Source: Terebella lapidaria (Eukaryota; Annelida; Polychaeta; Terebellida; Terebellidae). Taken from it: 64,000 nt of DNA. The position numbers and the translations under genes are program-made. Below the pieces are notes generated by a model. It did no database searches. It was given only the letters and a program-made list of their open reading frames with translations, and was not told where the DNA came from. This document shows positions 1 to 12,100 of the stretch, one piece after another (within the stretch, counting starts at the first letter, position 1; each line of letters opens with the position of its first letter). Location of the stretch: positions 99,667,515 through 99,731,514 of the forward strand of contig OX424555.1 in NCBI GenBank assembly GCA_949152475.1. The letters are read 5' to 3'.

Positions 1-408
1 AATCACGGACATCAATAGTGCGGCCACAGTCTGAGGCTACAACACAAATCACGGACATCAATAGTGCGGCCACAGCCTGAGGCTACAGCACAAATCACAA
101 CATCAATAGTGCGGCCACAGCCTGAGGCTACAACACAAATCACGGACATCAATAGTGCGGCCACAGTCTGAGGCTACAAGACAAATCACGGACATCAATA
201 GTGCGGCCACAGCCCGAGGCTACAACACAAATCACGGACATCAATAGTGCGGCCACAGCCTGAGGCTACAGCACAAATCACAACATCAATAGTGCAGCCA
301 CAGCCTGAGGCTACAACACAAATCACGGACATCAATAGTGCGACCACAGTCTGAGGCTACAAGACAAATCACGGACATAAATAGGCGGCCACAGCCCGAG
401 GCTGCAAC
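1..408. repeat. 46-bp minisatellite at the window edge (~9 copies)
   Basis: The unit contains AATCACGGACATCAATAGTG followed by CGGCCACAGCCTGAGGCTAC. Some copies are 44 bp through loss of a GG dinucleotide. The array is cut by the start of the window. Confidence 0.95.
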
Positions 409-1184
409 ACTCAAACTTTGAAATAGATGCTTTTTTAGGCAAAGAATCAATGAATATTACTAAAAATGTTGTTTCTAGTCCTTGTTGAAGACTGATCTAC
501 TAATTTATTTGTGTGAATCCTTGAATGTAAATTCTGTCCAAGGTCAATGGTAATTTTTTTCTATGGACCACACACCCATACAGCACATACAGCACAGTCA
601 CATTTTGCTGTGCTTGGGTGTGCTATAACTGTGATAGTCACGATATCTATGTAATGATAAAGTTACCGGAAATTGTAGTGGACATATTTATTCTACTGTT
701 GGAAAATTGTGATCAATGAATATGTAAATAGATGCACGTTACTAATTTCCTGTGATTCCTGTGAATAAAGTGAGTTTGTCTAGACCAAGTAGATTTAAAT
801 TGAGTTTCCTGTGATTCCTGTTGATAAAGTGAGTTTGTCTAGACCAAGTAGATTTAGAGTGAGTTTGTCTAGACCCAGTAGATTTAAAATGAGTTTGTCT
901 GGACCAAGTAGATTTAGAGTGAGTTTGTCTAGACCAAGTAGACTTAAAGGGAGTAGTGACACCCCTTGAAAATCTTCCATTGAGTGTTGTGATGTCACCT
1001 CTGTCGTTTTGGTGGCAAATGAATGCCCGATTTCTAGTCTGACATGCAATATTTAAATGCAGATTGTGGGAATTCTGCCGCGCCGACCCCCACATTTTAT
1101 TTCATTTATTTGACATGCACTATCCATCAGACTGAGTTCTGAAAGTGTCTACAATATGGATATTTTTCTGGGGCTTATAATTCA
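409..1184. other. AT-rich flank with a short 30-bp tandem repeat
   Basis: No gene is seen. Between about 768 and 950 there are five copies (four in tandem) of a ~30-bp unit GTGAGTTTGTCTAGACCAAG plus TAGATTTA. A related single copy, GTTTGTCTAGACCAAG, lies at about 4246, on the other side of the inserted element A. Confidence 0.8.
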
Positions 1185-4097
1185 TTGTATCCCCCCAACA
1201 AAGTTCGGCGGATACTATGGATTTACGATCGTCACGCCGCCGCGTCCAGAGACACTTTCTTGTGAATGTGCTACAGCTTGCAAATCTGAACCGATTTTGA
1301 TAATATTGTATATGGACATGTCTTATGGTGAGGTCACGACACCTGTCGATTTTGGTTGCCATAGCAACCAAAATGGCCGATTGGCGACACATTTTGTGAC
1401 AAAATCAGCAATTTCAACACCCATGGCTTGTGAACGCTCTAGGAGTTGTAATTTTACAGGAATCACTACAATATTGAACAGGCCTGTTGAGCAATGCTCA
1501 GGCAGGAAACCTATTGTTTTTCGGAAAGATTGAATAAATATCAATAAGTTTATGAGATAATTTATTACAACAATGTGAAATATCCAGTTTGAGATGTATG
1601 ATCATTCCATTTGGTTGATAACTGCAAACAAATCACACTGGGCATGTGTACCAATTTACAGGTGATGATTTTGTGTGGAAAGATTACTTTTACTGAATAC
1701 ATTAACAGAAATATGACCAGTTTAACTTAGTTACTAGTAAAACTTAAATTAGTTTTACTAGTTAAGTTTATTACTGGCCGAAATAAAAATAGTTAGGCAA
1801 AGAAACATTTATTATTGGGCTCAACAAGGTACATGTAAAGGTTGTGTCCAGTATTGACTTTATGGCTGCAGTACCATTGATATTCGTGAATAAGTTAACA
1901 TTAATATTGCTAGTTAAGTCTATTATTGAGCACAATAAAGAAAGTCCAGGCAAGGGACATTTATTATTGGGATCAATGAGAAAAAGGTTGTGTCCAGAGT
2001 GCTTCTATGGTGTAGTATCATTGATATTACTGAATAATTTAATATTAATTTGGCTAGTTAAGTGTATTATTGACCACGATAAAAATAGTTAAGGTGAGGA
2101 ACATTCATTATTGGGCGCTTATTATCAGTTAAAATATGGTGAAAACTTATGGTGAAAAGTATGATTTGAAATATCAGTTTTGGTTAACTTTTGAATTTCA
2201 ACTTGAATTCAAGTTTGTCAAATATTCTGAGTTGAAATATATCTTTTGATGAGAAGTTTGATCTGGCTGTAATTAGGGCATTTCGGCCCGAAATGCCCTT
2301 ATGGTTTTGTCTGGTTTTTTTTTTTTTCTTTTTTTTTTACTTTCCGCCGTTTTGGTTTCCGATCAATAACTCGGGAACGCCTGAATGGATCTTGTCCAAA
2401 TTTACACCACTGGTCAGAAATATTACATGGAAGACCCCTATTGTTTTGGAGGCGGCTCCGGGGTCCGTGAGGTCCATGAGGATGAAATCAAGGTTTATTT
2501 TGAGACTTGGTTTCCGATCAATAACTCAAAAAGTATTCATGCAATGGCAAGTATTCTATGCATGGGAGTTCATATACCACCAGGGAAGAACCCTATTGAT
2601 TTTGGGATCAATCCGTCGAACGACCTCTGACCTAGAGCTCGGAAGAATTTTTGCTGATTCATCCTTGAGGCTTTCATGCATATCTCGGAAACGGTGCGTC
2701 GTAGAGCAAAACGGAGCTCAATTTCGGCCTCCTGGCACTAGACAAACTAGTCTAGGGGGTATTTTGGGTCGAGACGACCCCTGGTGTCGAATTTATTTTT
2801 TCGCTGACTCGGCACTTCCTGTTCGACCGTATCTCGGAAACGGTGCGTCATAGAGCGAAACGGAGCTCAATTCCGGACTTCTGGCACTAGACAAACTAGT
2901 GCCAGACAACTAGTCTAGTGGGTATTATGGGTCGAGACGACCCCTGGTGTCGAATTTATTTTTGCCGACTCGGCACTTCCTGTTCGACCGTATCTCGGAG
3001 ACGGTGCGTCGTAGAGCGAAACGGAGCTCAATTCCGGCCTTCTGGCACTAGACAAACTAGTCTAGTGGGTATTTTGGGTCGAGACGACACTTGGTGTCAA
3101 TTTTTTTTTCGCCGACTCGGAACTTCCTGTTTGGCCGTATCTCGGAAACGGTGCGTCGTAGAGCGAAACGGAGCTCAATTCCGGCCTTCTGGTACTAGAC
3201 AAACAAGTCTAGGGGGTATTTTGGGTCGAGACGACCCCTGGTGTCGAATTTATTTTCGCCGACTCGGCACTTCCTGTTGGGCCGTATCTCGGAAAGGGTG
3301 CATCGTAGAGCGAAACGGAGCTCAATTCCGGCCTTCTGGCACTAGACAAACTAGTCTAGTGGGTATTTTGGGTCGAGACAACCCCTGGTGTCGAATTTAT
3401 TTTCGCCGACTCGGCACTTCCTGTTCGACCGTATCTCGGAAACGGTGCGTTGTAGAGCGAAACGGAGCTCAATTCCGGACTTCTGGCACTAGACAAACTA
3501 GTCTAGTGCGTATTATGGGTCGAGACGACCCCTGGTGTCGAATTTATTTTCGCCGACTCGTCACTTCCTGTTCGACCGTATCTCGGAAACGGTGCGTCGT
3601 AGAGCGAAACGGAGCTCAATTTCGGCCTCCTGGCACTAGACAACTAGTCTAGGGGGTATTTCGGGTCGAGACGACCCCTGGTGTCGAATTTATTTTCGCC
3701 GACTCGGCACTTCCTGTTCGACCGTATCTCGGAAACGGTGCGTCGTAGAGCGAAACGGAGCTCAATTTCGGCCTCCTGGCACTAGACAACTAGTCTAGGG
3801 GGTATTTCGGGTCGAGACGACCCCTGGTGTCGAATTTATTTTCGCCGACTCGGCACTTCCTGTTCGACCGTATCTCGGAAACGGTGCGTCGTAGAGCGAA
3901 ACGGAGCTCAATTCCGGACTTCTGGCACTTCATATGCACTAATTTCAGTGGTGACCTCGAACTTGACCTTCAATGACCTTGAAAGGTCAATGCAGCAATT
4001 TTGGTGGAAAAAAAACAGATTAATATTTGGGGTGACATGGACGATGGGGCTACGGGGGATACACTCAAGCGGTCGTAGGCGACCGGAAACGTCTAGT
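1185..4097 (-). mobile_element. Element A, copy 1 (reverse orientation, interrupted)
   Basis: This non-autonomous element is present three times in the window, with the other copies at 9634-11139 and 36368-38014. In element orientation it starts CTAGACG..CCGGTCGCCTACGACCG (a hairpin) and GTGTATCCCCC, has an internal ~131-bp tandem repeat, a GCGGAC/GGC-type microsatellite, and ends CCGAACTTTGTTCGG (a hairpin) and GGGGATACAAT. This copy is split by satellite element C at 2276-3930. No coding capacity was recognised. The superfamily is unclear. Confidence 0.8.
2276..3930 (-). mobile_element. Satellite element C, copy 1, nested in element A
   Basis: It begins with a 25-bp palindrome (AGGGCATTTCG-GCC-CGAAATGCCCT), then a non-repeated arm, then about eight copies of a ~147-bp unit. 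The unit core is ATCTCGGAAACGGTGCGTCG plus TAGAGCGAAACGGAGCTCAA. The same family is found in the other orientation at 31570-33700 and 38869-39870. The surrounding sequence on both sides is element A, so this is a later insertion. Confidence 0.85.
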
Positions 4098-5916
4098 TTT
4101 GAACTGGATAATAATGCAAATTTCGAAGAATAGCCAAATATTGTTCAAAAGTGTTTTACAGAACATCCAATGCAGTAACCCCCAGTTTTAACGCATCGTG
4201 AACATAAGCAGCATGCAAAAAATTCATCCGATGTCTTTAATGTAAGTTTGTCTAGACCAAGCTGATCGAGTCAAGAAACTCATTCCCTTCAATGCTTGAA
4301 TCAAAACGCAAGCCATTTTTTTGTTTTTATTTTAAACAAAGATCACACTCATGCAGACAAATAGCTTGGCGCCTGACCAGACTAAGATATTACAGTGAAT
4401 GTGTACATCTAGGATCTACAACACCACTGGACCCCCCCCCCCCCTCACAACATCCTGATCCCACAGCTTGGGTAAAACAACAAAAACTTTGATGCACAGC
4501 CCTGGAACACAAAATAACTTGTCACAACTCAGCACCGATACAACTTCAATAAATGATAAACATGTCCAATACATGGAAAAGTGGTCCACAAAATAATGCA
4601 CTAAACTCAATGATTGCCATAGTTGAGAGGACATGATGATGAAAGTATGTAACTCGTCAAACAATCCACATATAGCAAAACTATCAACATACAGAATGCT
4701 TCAATGTACTCAGCTCAAGTACACAAAATAACAATTGTCAAAAATATAACAAAAAAAACAGAACAGACACTTTTTGACTAGTTTGATTTTGGATATGAGA
4801 AAGCAAAAGCTCAAACTTGAGAGCCCGGCAGTGAAGGACATTGGTGGGTAAAGTTAAACTCAAGCCAGATGATCCCAGAATCAGATTTTTAGCTATTAGA
4901 GTTTACTGTATTGTGCCTCTCATAACTGGAGGCAGTGGGAATGAACAACAGGCGAGCGTACATACAAGCATCGTGGAATATACATCAGTAAAATCAGAGA
5001 TCAAAGCAAGGATCGGTATGCACTACGATACAATATACATAGATTACAGTACTGTCAAATATCACAATGTATCAAAATCCAAACAAACTCACCCTCAAAC
5101 CAACAGGTATATTCCCTCAACACGCCCACAAAATATGCATGATTAATGTGACCGAAAATCCAGATTTACAATAAAGCTGATTCTGTGATCAGTAAAATTT
5201 GCACCATGGTTACTGACTAGATAAATTCCTTCTGAGAAAATTTCTCCAATTTTTTTTGACACAAATTCAAATTCTCAACGTAACAATACAAATTTCAAAT
5301 TGTGCATAGTTTCTACGATTTCAGACTGGAACTTGCTGTTGAACAATCTTCTGAACACATAAAATTCAAAATGTCAAACATGTCGTCAGAACTTATCATA
5401 AAATTCCCTACAAACCTTTCAGGAACACCACAAAAGTAATAAACATGAATATTTAAAATGCTGACATCAATATATACATCCATAAATACACTTTATATGT
5501 CCTAGACAATAGATAGACACTGACCTTGTCTGTGTTGGAACTCGACCGATTGTACAATACAAAGTATCTCAAATACACACAACACAAATACACCAGCTAT
5601 AGTACAAAGTCGCCACGAAGTTTGTACATCGACCGATTAGAACAGACAGCGCAGGGGTTGTCATGGCAACCACAAACAACGAGATTCCACACAGTAGAGG
5701 GGGATTTTACAGACACAGTTTTATACAAGCAAGCGACTGGACCGAGTCCAGCTCTAGTTCTGAGAAGATTGTGATGCTAGTGTAATATTTAAACATACCA
5801 GGTGAAAATTCTTGGTGAATACAGAAACTAGCACTGACTATTGTGAACATGTACCACACTGAAGATACAGTTGATGTTGTTTGCAGTTTAGACTGTATGG
5901 TTATGATGTATCCTGC
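4098..5916. other. Unique sequence downstream of FSTL4/5, probable 3' UTR and flank
   Basis: No repeat family or convincing reading frame is seen. As it lies directly downstream of the FSTL4/5 stop codon it should hold the 3' UTR. There is a C12 tract at about 4431. An AATAAA in the minus sense occurs at 4326-4331, which would give a long 3' UTR of about 1.6 kb. Confidence 0.5.
4326..4331 (-). terminator. Candidate polyadenylation signal for FSTL4/5
   Basis: AATAAA on the minus strand, about 1.6 kb after the stop codon. It is the clearest hexamer I saw in the unique flank, but chance occurrence is easy in AT-rich DNA. Confidence 0.25.
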
Positions 5917-6125
5917 TCACAAGTGAATGGGGTTGACCCAAGCGACGACGTTGCCGTGTTTGATGTCCTGCCACTGACATTGGACGCTGCGTCTCTCTCC
6001 ATCAATCACGACCACCGAGTCCTTGGACGGCGTCATCAGGAAGTCTCCGAACATCCCACCGCCGAGGATCACTCGGTTGTGCTGACTCCAGGGCCACTCT
6101 TGGGGGTCCATGGCCGGCCCCACAC
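5917..6125 (-). CDS. FSTL4/5: FSTL4/5 exon 15: C-terminus and stop
   Basis: Encodes residues 906-974 and a TGA stop at 5917-5919. It contains EWPWSQHNRVI, GGMFGDFLMTPSKDSVVVID and GNVVAWVN, closely resembling the end of vertebrate FSTL5 (…FGQYLMTPSKDS…). The acceptor is TTTACAG. Confidence 0.92.
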
Positions 6126-9100
6126 CTGTAAATATACCATAACAGTTATCACACACAGGCTATCAATAACCGATTGTAGGTCATAGCACAGAACTAGCCA
6201 CGAACCTTGGATCATCTCAACTTTGCCGCTGTCCAGCTGGATGTAGAGCACATCGTTCCTGTTGGTGGCGCTGGCGTAGAAGTCGTATCCATGGCCGCGA
6301 CTCGACGGGAAAAACGTCACGTCACTGATGTGCAGGTTTGTGTACTCATCAAAGATGTGCTCCATAGAACCTGACAGCAGAACACATAGTCATTATCTCC
6401 ACACACAAAGCTCAGCGTGACAGATATCTGTCACTGACAGGCTTCCCCACCCCCCAACAACAAACAAACCTTCTCAATTCAAAAGTGGACACTGGTTATG
6501 ATGAATGCATACGCATTTAATGCTCACCGTCGTCAAGCAGTTTGCTGACTGACACCGTATTGCCGTCGGTTTCCACGGTGACGAGGTACCTAGCGTCGGG
6601 GGAAAGATAAGGTTCACCACCAAGGGCTGTGTGCTCCAGAACACGGTCAGTCACATAGTCAATGACCAGCCGTGTCGACTTGTCTGTCTGTCCGAGGGGC
6701 GACATGCAGTGCACGATTACTTGGCCGCCTGGGGAGGGAACAAACCAGGTCAGACATCCTAGCCAACAGGCAAACACACAACAACAGAGTGACAAAGTGA
6801 GAAGTTACCCATGGGGACGAAGGCGAGGGACTTGGGCAGGCAGCTGTAGCGTGTCAAGTCGATGTGGCGTACTACGGCCATGGTTCTCAGGTTGACTTTG
6901 TACAGTCCCTGCTCGTCCAGGTGGGTCACGTAACCGAAGTCGAACTCGTGTCGCAGGTCATTATTCAGTGGCAGAAACATGTCGTTGATCTGAAACATGC
7001 ACAAGTATTGTAGTACATTGATTGGTGAGACCGACTGAACCAAAAACATCGCGATTCTGCCCGACTTACCAGGTCAAACTGTCCTGCGACAGGCTGCATG
7101 TGCACGCTGTGGTGTTGCGAGTTCTCGCTTGCTCGCTGGATCACCACCGCGGTCTTGTCGCCGCTGTCGTCTGGACCGTTCCAGCACAGCACCCAGACCT
7201 GGTCCAGATGCTCTACATACTGTAGCTTGACTGGGTACTTGTCTGTCGGGATAATCTGTGCAGAGAATAAACTTACTGTAAACTGGGTTCCCAACACATG
7301 ACAATATGACTGTAACTACTTCTCGGCGGCTCTGCTGATATTGTTATGACGGTAACTACTTCACGGCGGCTCTGCTGATATTGTTATGAAGGTAACTACT
7401 TCTCGGCGGCTCTGCTGATATTGTTATGACGGTAACTACTTCTCGGCGGCTCTGCTGATATTGTTATGACGGTAACTACTTCTCGGAGGCTCTGCTGATA
7501 TTGTTATGAAGGTAACTACTTCTCGGCGGCTCTGCTGATATTGTTATGACGGTAACTACTTCACGGCGGCTCTGCTGATATTGTTATGACGGTAACTATT
7601 TCACAGCGGCTCTGCTGATATTGTTATGACGGTAACTACTTCTCGGCGGCTCTGCTGATATTGTTATGACGGTAACTACTTCTCGGCGGCTCTGCTGATA
7701 TTGTTATGACGGTAACTACTTCTCGGCGGCTCTGCTGATATTGTTATGACGGTAACTATTTCACAGCGGCTCTGCTGATATTGTTATGACGGTAACTACT
7801 TCTCGGCGGCTCTGCTGATATTGTTATGACGGTAACTACTTCTCGGCGGCTCTGCTGATATTGTTATGACGGTAACTACTTCTCGGCGGCTCTGCTGATA
7901 TTGTTATGAAGGTAACTACTTCTCGGCGGCTCTGCTGATATTGTTATGACGGTAACTACTTCTCGGCGGCTCTGCTGATATTGTTATGAAGGTAACTACT
8001 TCACAGCGGCTTTGCTGATATTGTTATGACGGTAACTATTTCACAGCGGCTCTGCTGATATTGTTATGACGGTAACTACTTCTCGGCGGCTCTGCTGATA
8101 TTGTTATGACGGTAATTACTTCTCGGCGGCTCTGCTGATATTGTTATGACGGTAATTACTTCACAGCGGCTCTGCTGATATTGTTATGACGGTAACTACT
8201 TCTCGGCGGCTCTGCTGATATTGTTATGACGGTAACTACTTCACAGCGGCTCTGCTGATATTGTTATGACGGTAACTACTTCTCGGCGGCTCTGCTGATA
8301 TTGTTATGACGGTAACTACTTCACAGCGGCTCTGCTGATATTGTTATGACGGTAACTACTTCTCGGCAGCTCTGCTGATATTGTTATGACGGTAACTACT
8401 TCACAGCGGCTCTGCTGATATTGTTATGACGGTAACTACTTCTCGGCGGCTCTGCTGATATTGTTATGACGGTAACTACTTCTCGGCGGCTCTGCTGATA
8501 TTGTTATGACGGTAACTATTTCACAGCGGCTCTGCTGATATTGTTATGACTGTAACTACTTCTCGGCGGCTCTGCTGATATTATTATGACGGCAACTACT
8601 TCTCGGCGGCTCTGCTGATATTGTTATGACGGTAACTACTTCACGGCGGCTCTGCTGATATTGTTATGACGGTAACTACTTCACGGCGGCTCTGCTGAAA
8701 TTGTTATGACGGTAACTACTTCTCGGCGGCTCTGCTGATATTGTTATGACGGTAACTACTTCACGGCGGCTCTGCTGATATTGTTATGACGGTAACTACT
8801 TCACGGCGGCTCTGCTGATATTGTTATGACGGTAACTACTTCTCGGCGGCTCTGCTGATATTGTTATGACGGTAACTACTTCACGGCGGCTCTGCTGAAA
8901 TTGTTATGACGGTAACTACTTCTCGGCGGCTCTGCTGATATTGTTATGACGGTAACTACTTCTCGGCGGCTCTGCTGATATTGTTATGAAGGTAACTACT
9001 TCACAGCGGCTCTGCTGATATTGTTATGACGGTAACTACTTCACGGCGGCTCTGCTGATATTGTTATGAAGGTAACTACTTCACGGCGGCTCTGCTGATA

Positions 9101-12100
9101 TTGTTATGACAGAAACTACTTCACGGCGGCTCTGCTGATATTGTTATGACGGTAACTACTTCTCGGCGGCTCTGCTGATATTGTTATGAAGGTAACTACT
9201 TCACAGCGGCTCTGCTGATATTGTTATGACGGTAACTACTTCACAGCGGCTCTGCTGATATTGTTATGACGGTAACTACTTCACAGCGGCTGGACTCACC
9301 TCCACAGGATTGATGCGTTTGGTGATCTCTATGACAACGACACGGTGGAGTTCGGGCTGTGAGATGTAGATGAAGCGATCACGGACGTTAACAGCACTGC
9401 CCCAGCTACAGTGGTCCTTGTTACAGAGCTGCGGCAGGCCCGTGTCTGACGGCACGTAGCGTAGGTTGGAAAACCCGGGGGTGACCTGGTGCTCGAGGTG
9501 GCAGCGACGCGGCTCATAGACAGAGTAACCGTGGTCGTGGAACACCAGAAACACCTCCTGGATACTACCACCTGGGCGAGAACCCAGAACAACATCTGAA
9601 TACACACTCGATCAGGCAAACGCTCAGAGCTAACTAGACGCTCCCGGTCGCCTACGACCGCTTGGGTGTATCCCCCGTAGCCCTATCATCACTGTTGCCC
9701 CAAATATATCACTGATGTACATTGTGAGTGTGAAACCTTTCAAGCTTATTGAAGGTCGAATCCAAGATCACCACTGAAATCACTGCACACGAATTTCCAT
9801 TTTGACATGTTCGATAAAATAACGAAATTATAGCCAGATAAAAGTTTTCACCATAAGTTATATTTCAACTCAACTATGTGCCAAACTTGGTTCCAAGTTG
9901 AAATTCAAAGTAAAAGTTGACGAAAACTACTTCTCAAGATGACGAAATGGGAGCCAGATCAAACTTTTCACCATCATTTAAATTTTAACTCATAATATGT
10001 GCCAAATTGGGTTTCAAGCTGAAATTCGAAGTAAAAATTGACTTTACTGGTAAAAATAATGTTAACTTATCCGGTTACACCCATGAAATCTCTACTGGAC
10101 AAAACTTCTAAATTGTTGAGCTCAATAATAAATGTTTCTTGTTTCAACTATTTTTCTTGAGGTCAATAATAGACTTAACTAGTAAAAATGATGTTAACTT
10201 ATTCGGTTACAGCCATGAAATCTTTACTGCACAAAAGCTTTACCTTGTTGAGCCCAATAATAAATGTTTCTTGTCTTAACTATTTTTCTTGAGGTCAATA
10301 ATAGACTTAACTAGTAAAAATGATGTTAACTTATTTGGTTACAGCCATGGAATCTTTACTGCACAGGAGCTTTACCTTGCTGAGCCCAATAATAAATGTT
10401 TCTTGTCTTAACTATTTTTATTGTTGTCAATAATAGACTTAACTAGTAAAAATAATGTTAACTTATTCGGTAACACCTGTGAAATCTCTACTGGACAAAA
10501 CCTTTACCTTGTTGAGCTCAATAATAAATGTTTCTTGTCTTAACTATTTTTATTGTGGTCAATTATAGACTTAACTAGTAAAACCAATGTTAACTTATTC
10601 AGTAATAATGTTCTGTTTTCACCAAAAACATCAGTTCTGTATTCTGAACAAGAATCCAGTGCAATTTGCTTTCATAGTAGCGGTTATTGGAGTGATCACA
10701 CATGTCAAAGTAGGTATTTTAATTGTCGTAATAAGTTCAAACTTATTAATACTCAAACTTATTAATATTTATTCGATCATTCTGAAAAACAATAGGTTTC
10801 GTGTGATGGTCTTTCTCATTGAGCCTGTGCAATTTCATCATCATTCATCGAAAACTCCCACCCGTAGAGCGTTCACAACCCATGTGTGTTAAACAGGCTA
10901 ATTTGAGCACAAAATGTTACGCCAATCGGCTATTTTGGTTGCTATGGCAACCAAAATCGATAGGTGTCGTGATCTTACCATAAGACATGTCCATATAAAA
11001 TTTTATCAAAATCGGTTCAGATTTGCAAGCTGCAGCGCGTTCACAAGAAAGTGTCTGCGGACGCGGACGCGGCGGCGGCGGCGGCGCGACGATCGTAAAT
11101 CCATAGTATCCGCCGAACTTTGTTCGGGGGATACAATTACCCATTTACCCGGTGATGATGGACTTTGATTGTACCTTTGGAGTATTTGGGCACATTGGAG
11201 TTCTCGATGAAGACTGTGGCGATGTCCTGAGAAGTCCCAGCTGAATTTGAGGCCACGCACTTGTATGCACCAGTGTCTTTAGTGTACATCGCCTTCTTGA
11301 TCTCTAGAGTTGACTTGTTGTCTGTCAAGGCAAATGAATTTCATCAGAGCAAACCTAAAAGATCTGCTGCTAAGAGAGTTATTAAAACACATAACATGAG
11401 GTAGTCTTTGTTGTCATGGGCTACAGTGAGTCTACATACGCAGCATGATGTAGTGTTTGTTGTCATGGGCTACAGTGAGTCTACATACGCAGCATGATGT
11501 AGTGTTTGTTGTCAGGGGTTACAGTGAGTCTACATACGCAGCATGATGTAGTGTTTGTTGTCAGGGGTTACAGTGAGTCTACATACGCATCACGAGGTAG
11601 TGTTTGTTGTCGGGGGTTACAGTGAGTCTACATACGTAGCATGAGGTAGTGTTTGTTGTCGGGAGTTACAGTGAGTATACATACGTAGCATGAGGTAGTG
11701 TTTGTTGTCAGGGGTTACAGTGAGTCTACATACGCAGCATGAGGTAGTGTTTGTTGTCATGGTTACAGTGAGTCTACATACTCAGCATGAGGTAGTGTTT
11801 GTTGTCAGGGGTTACAGTGAGTCTACATACGCAGCATGAGGTAGTGTTTGTTGTCATGGTTACAGTGAGTCTACATACGCAGCATGAGGTAGTGTTTGTT
11901 GTCAGGGGTTACAGTGAGTCTACATACGCAGCATGAGGTAGTGTTTGTTGTCATGGTTACAGTGAGTCTACATACTCAGCATGAGGTAGTGTTTGTTGTC
12001 AGGGGTTACAGTGAGTCTACATACGCAGCATGAGGTAGTGTTTGTTGTCATGGTTACAGTGAGTCTACATACGCAGCATGAGGTAGTGTTTGTTGTCAGG

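Noticed and set aside
1120-1544. Overlapping frames on both strands, repeated at 10914-11260
   Set aside because: They are inside the right arm of element A; open frames in several registers are due to shared element sequence.
2293-3652. Frames of 186 and 244 codons
   Set aside because: They follow the 147-bp period of satellite C (147 is a multiple of three), giving repeated peptide blocks without domain signatures.
7304-9292. Possible CRISPR-like array (regular repeats)
   Set aside because: The copies are directly contiguous with no unique spacers and lie in an intron of a eukaryotic gene; it is a minisatellite.
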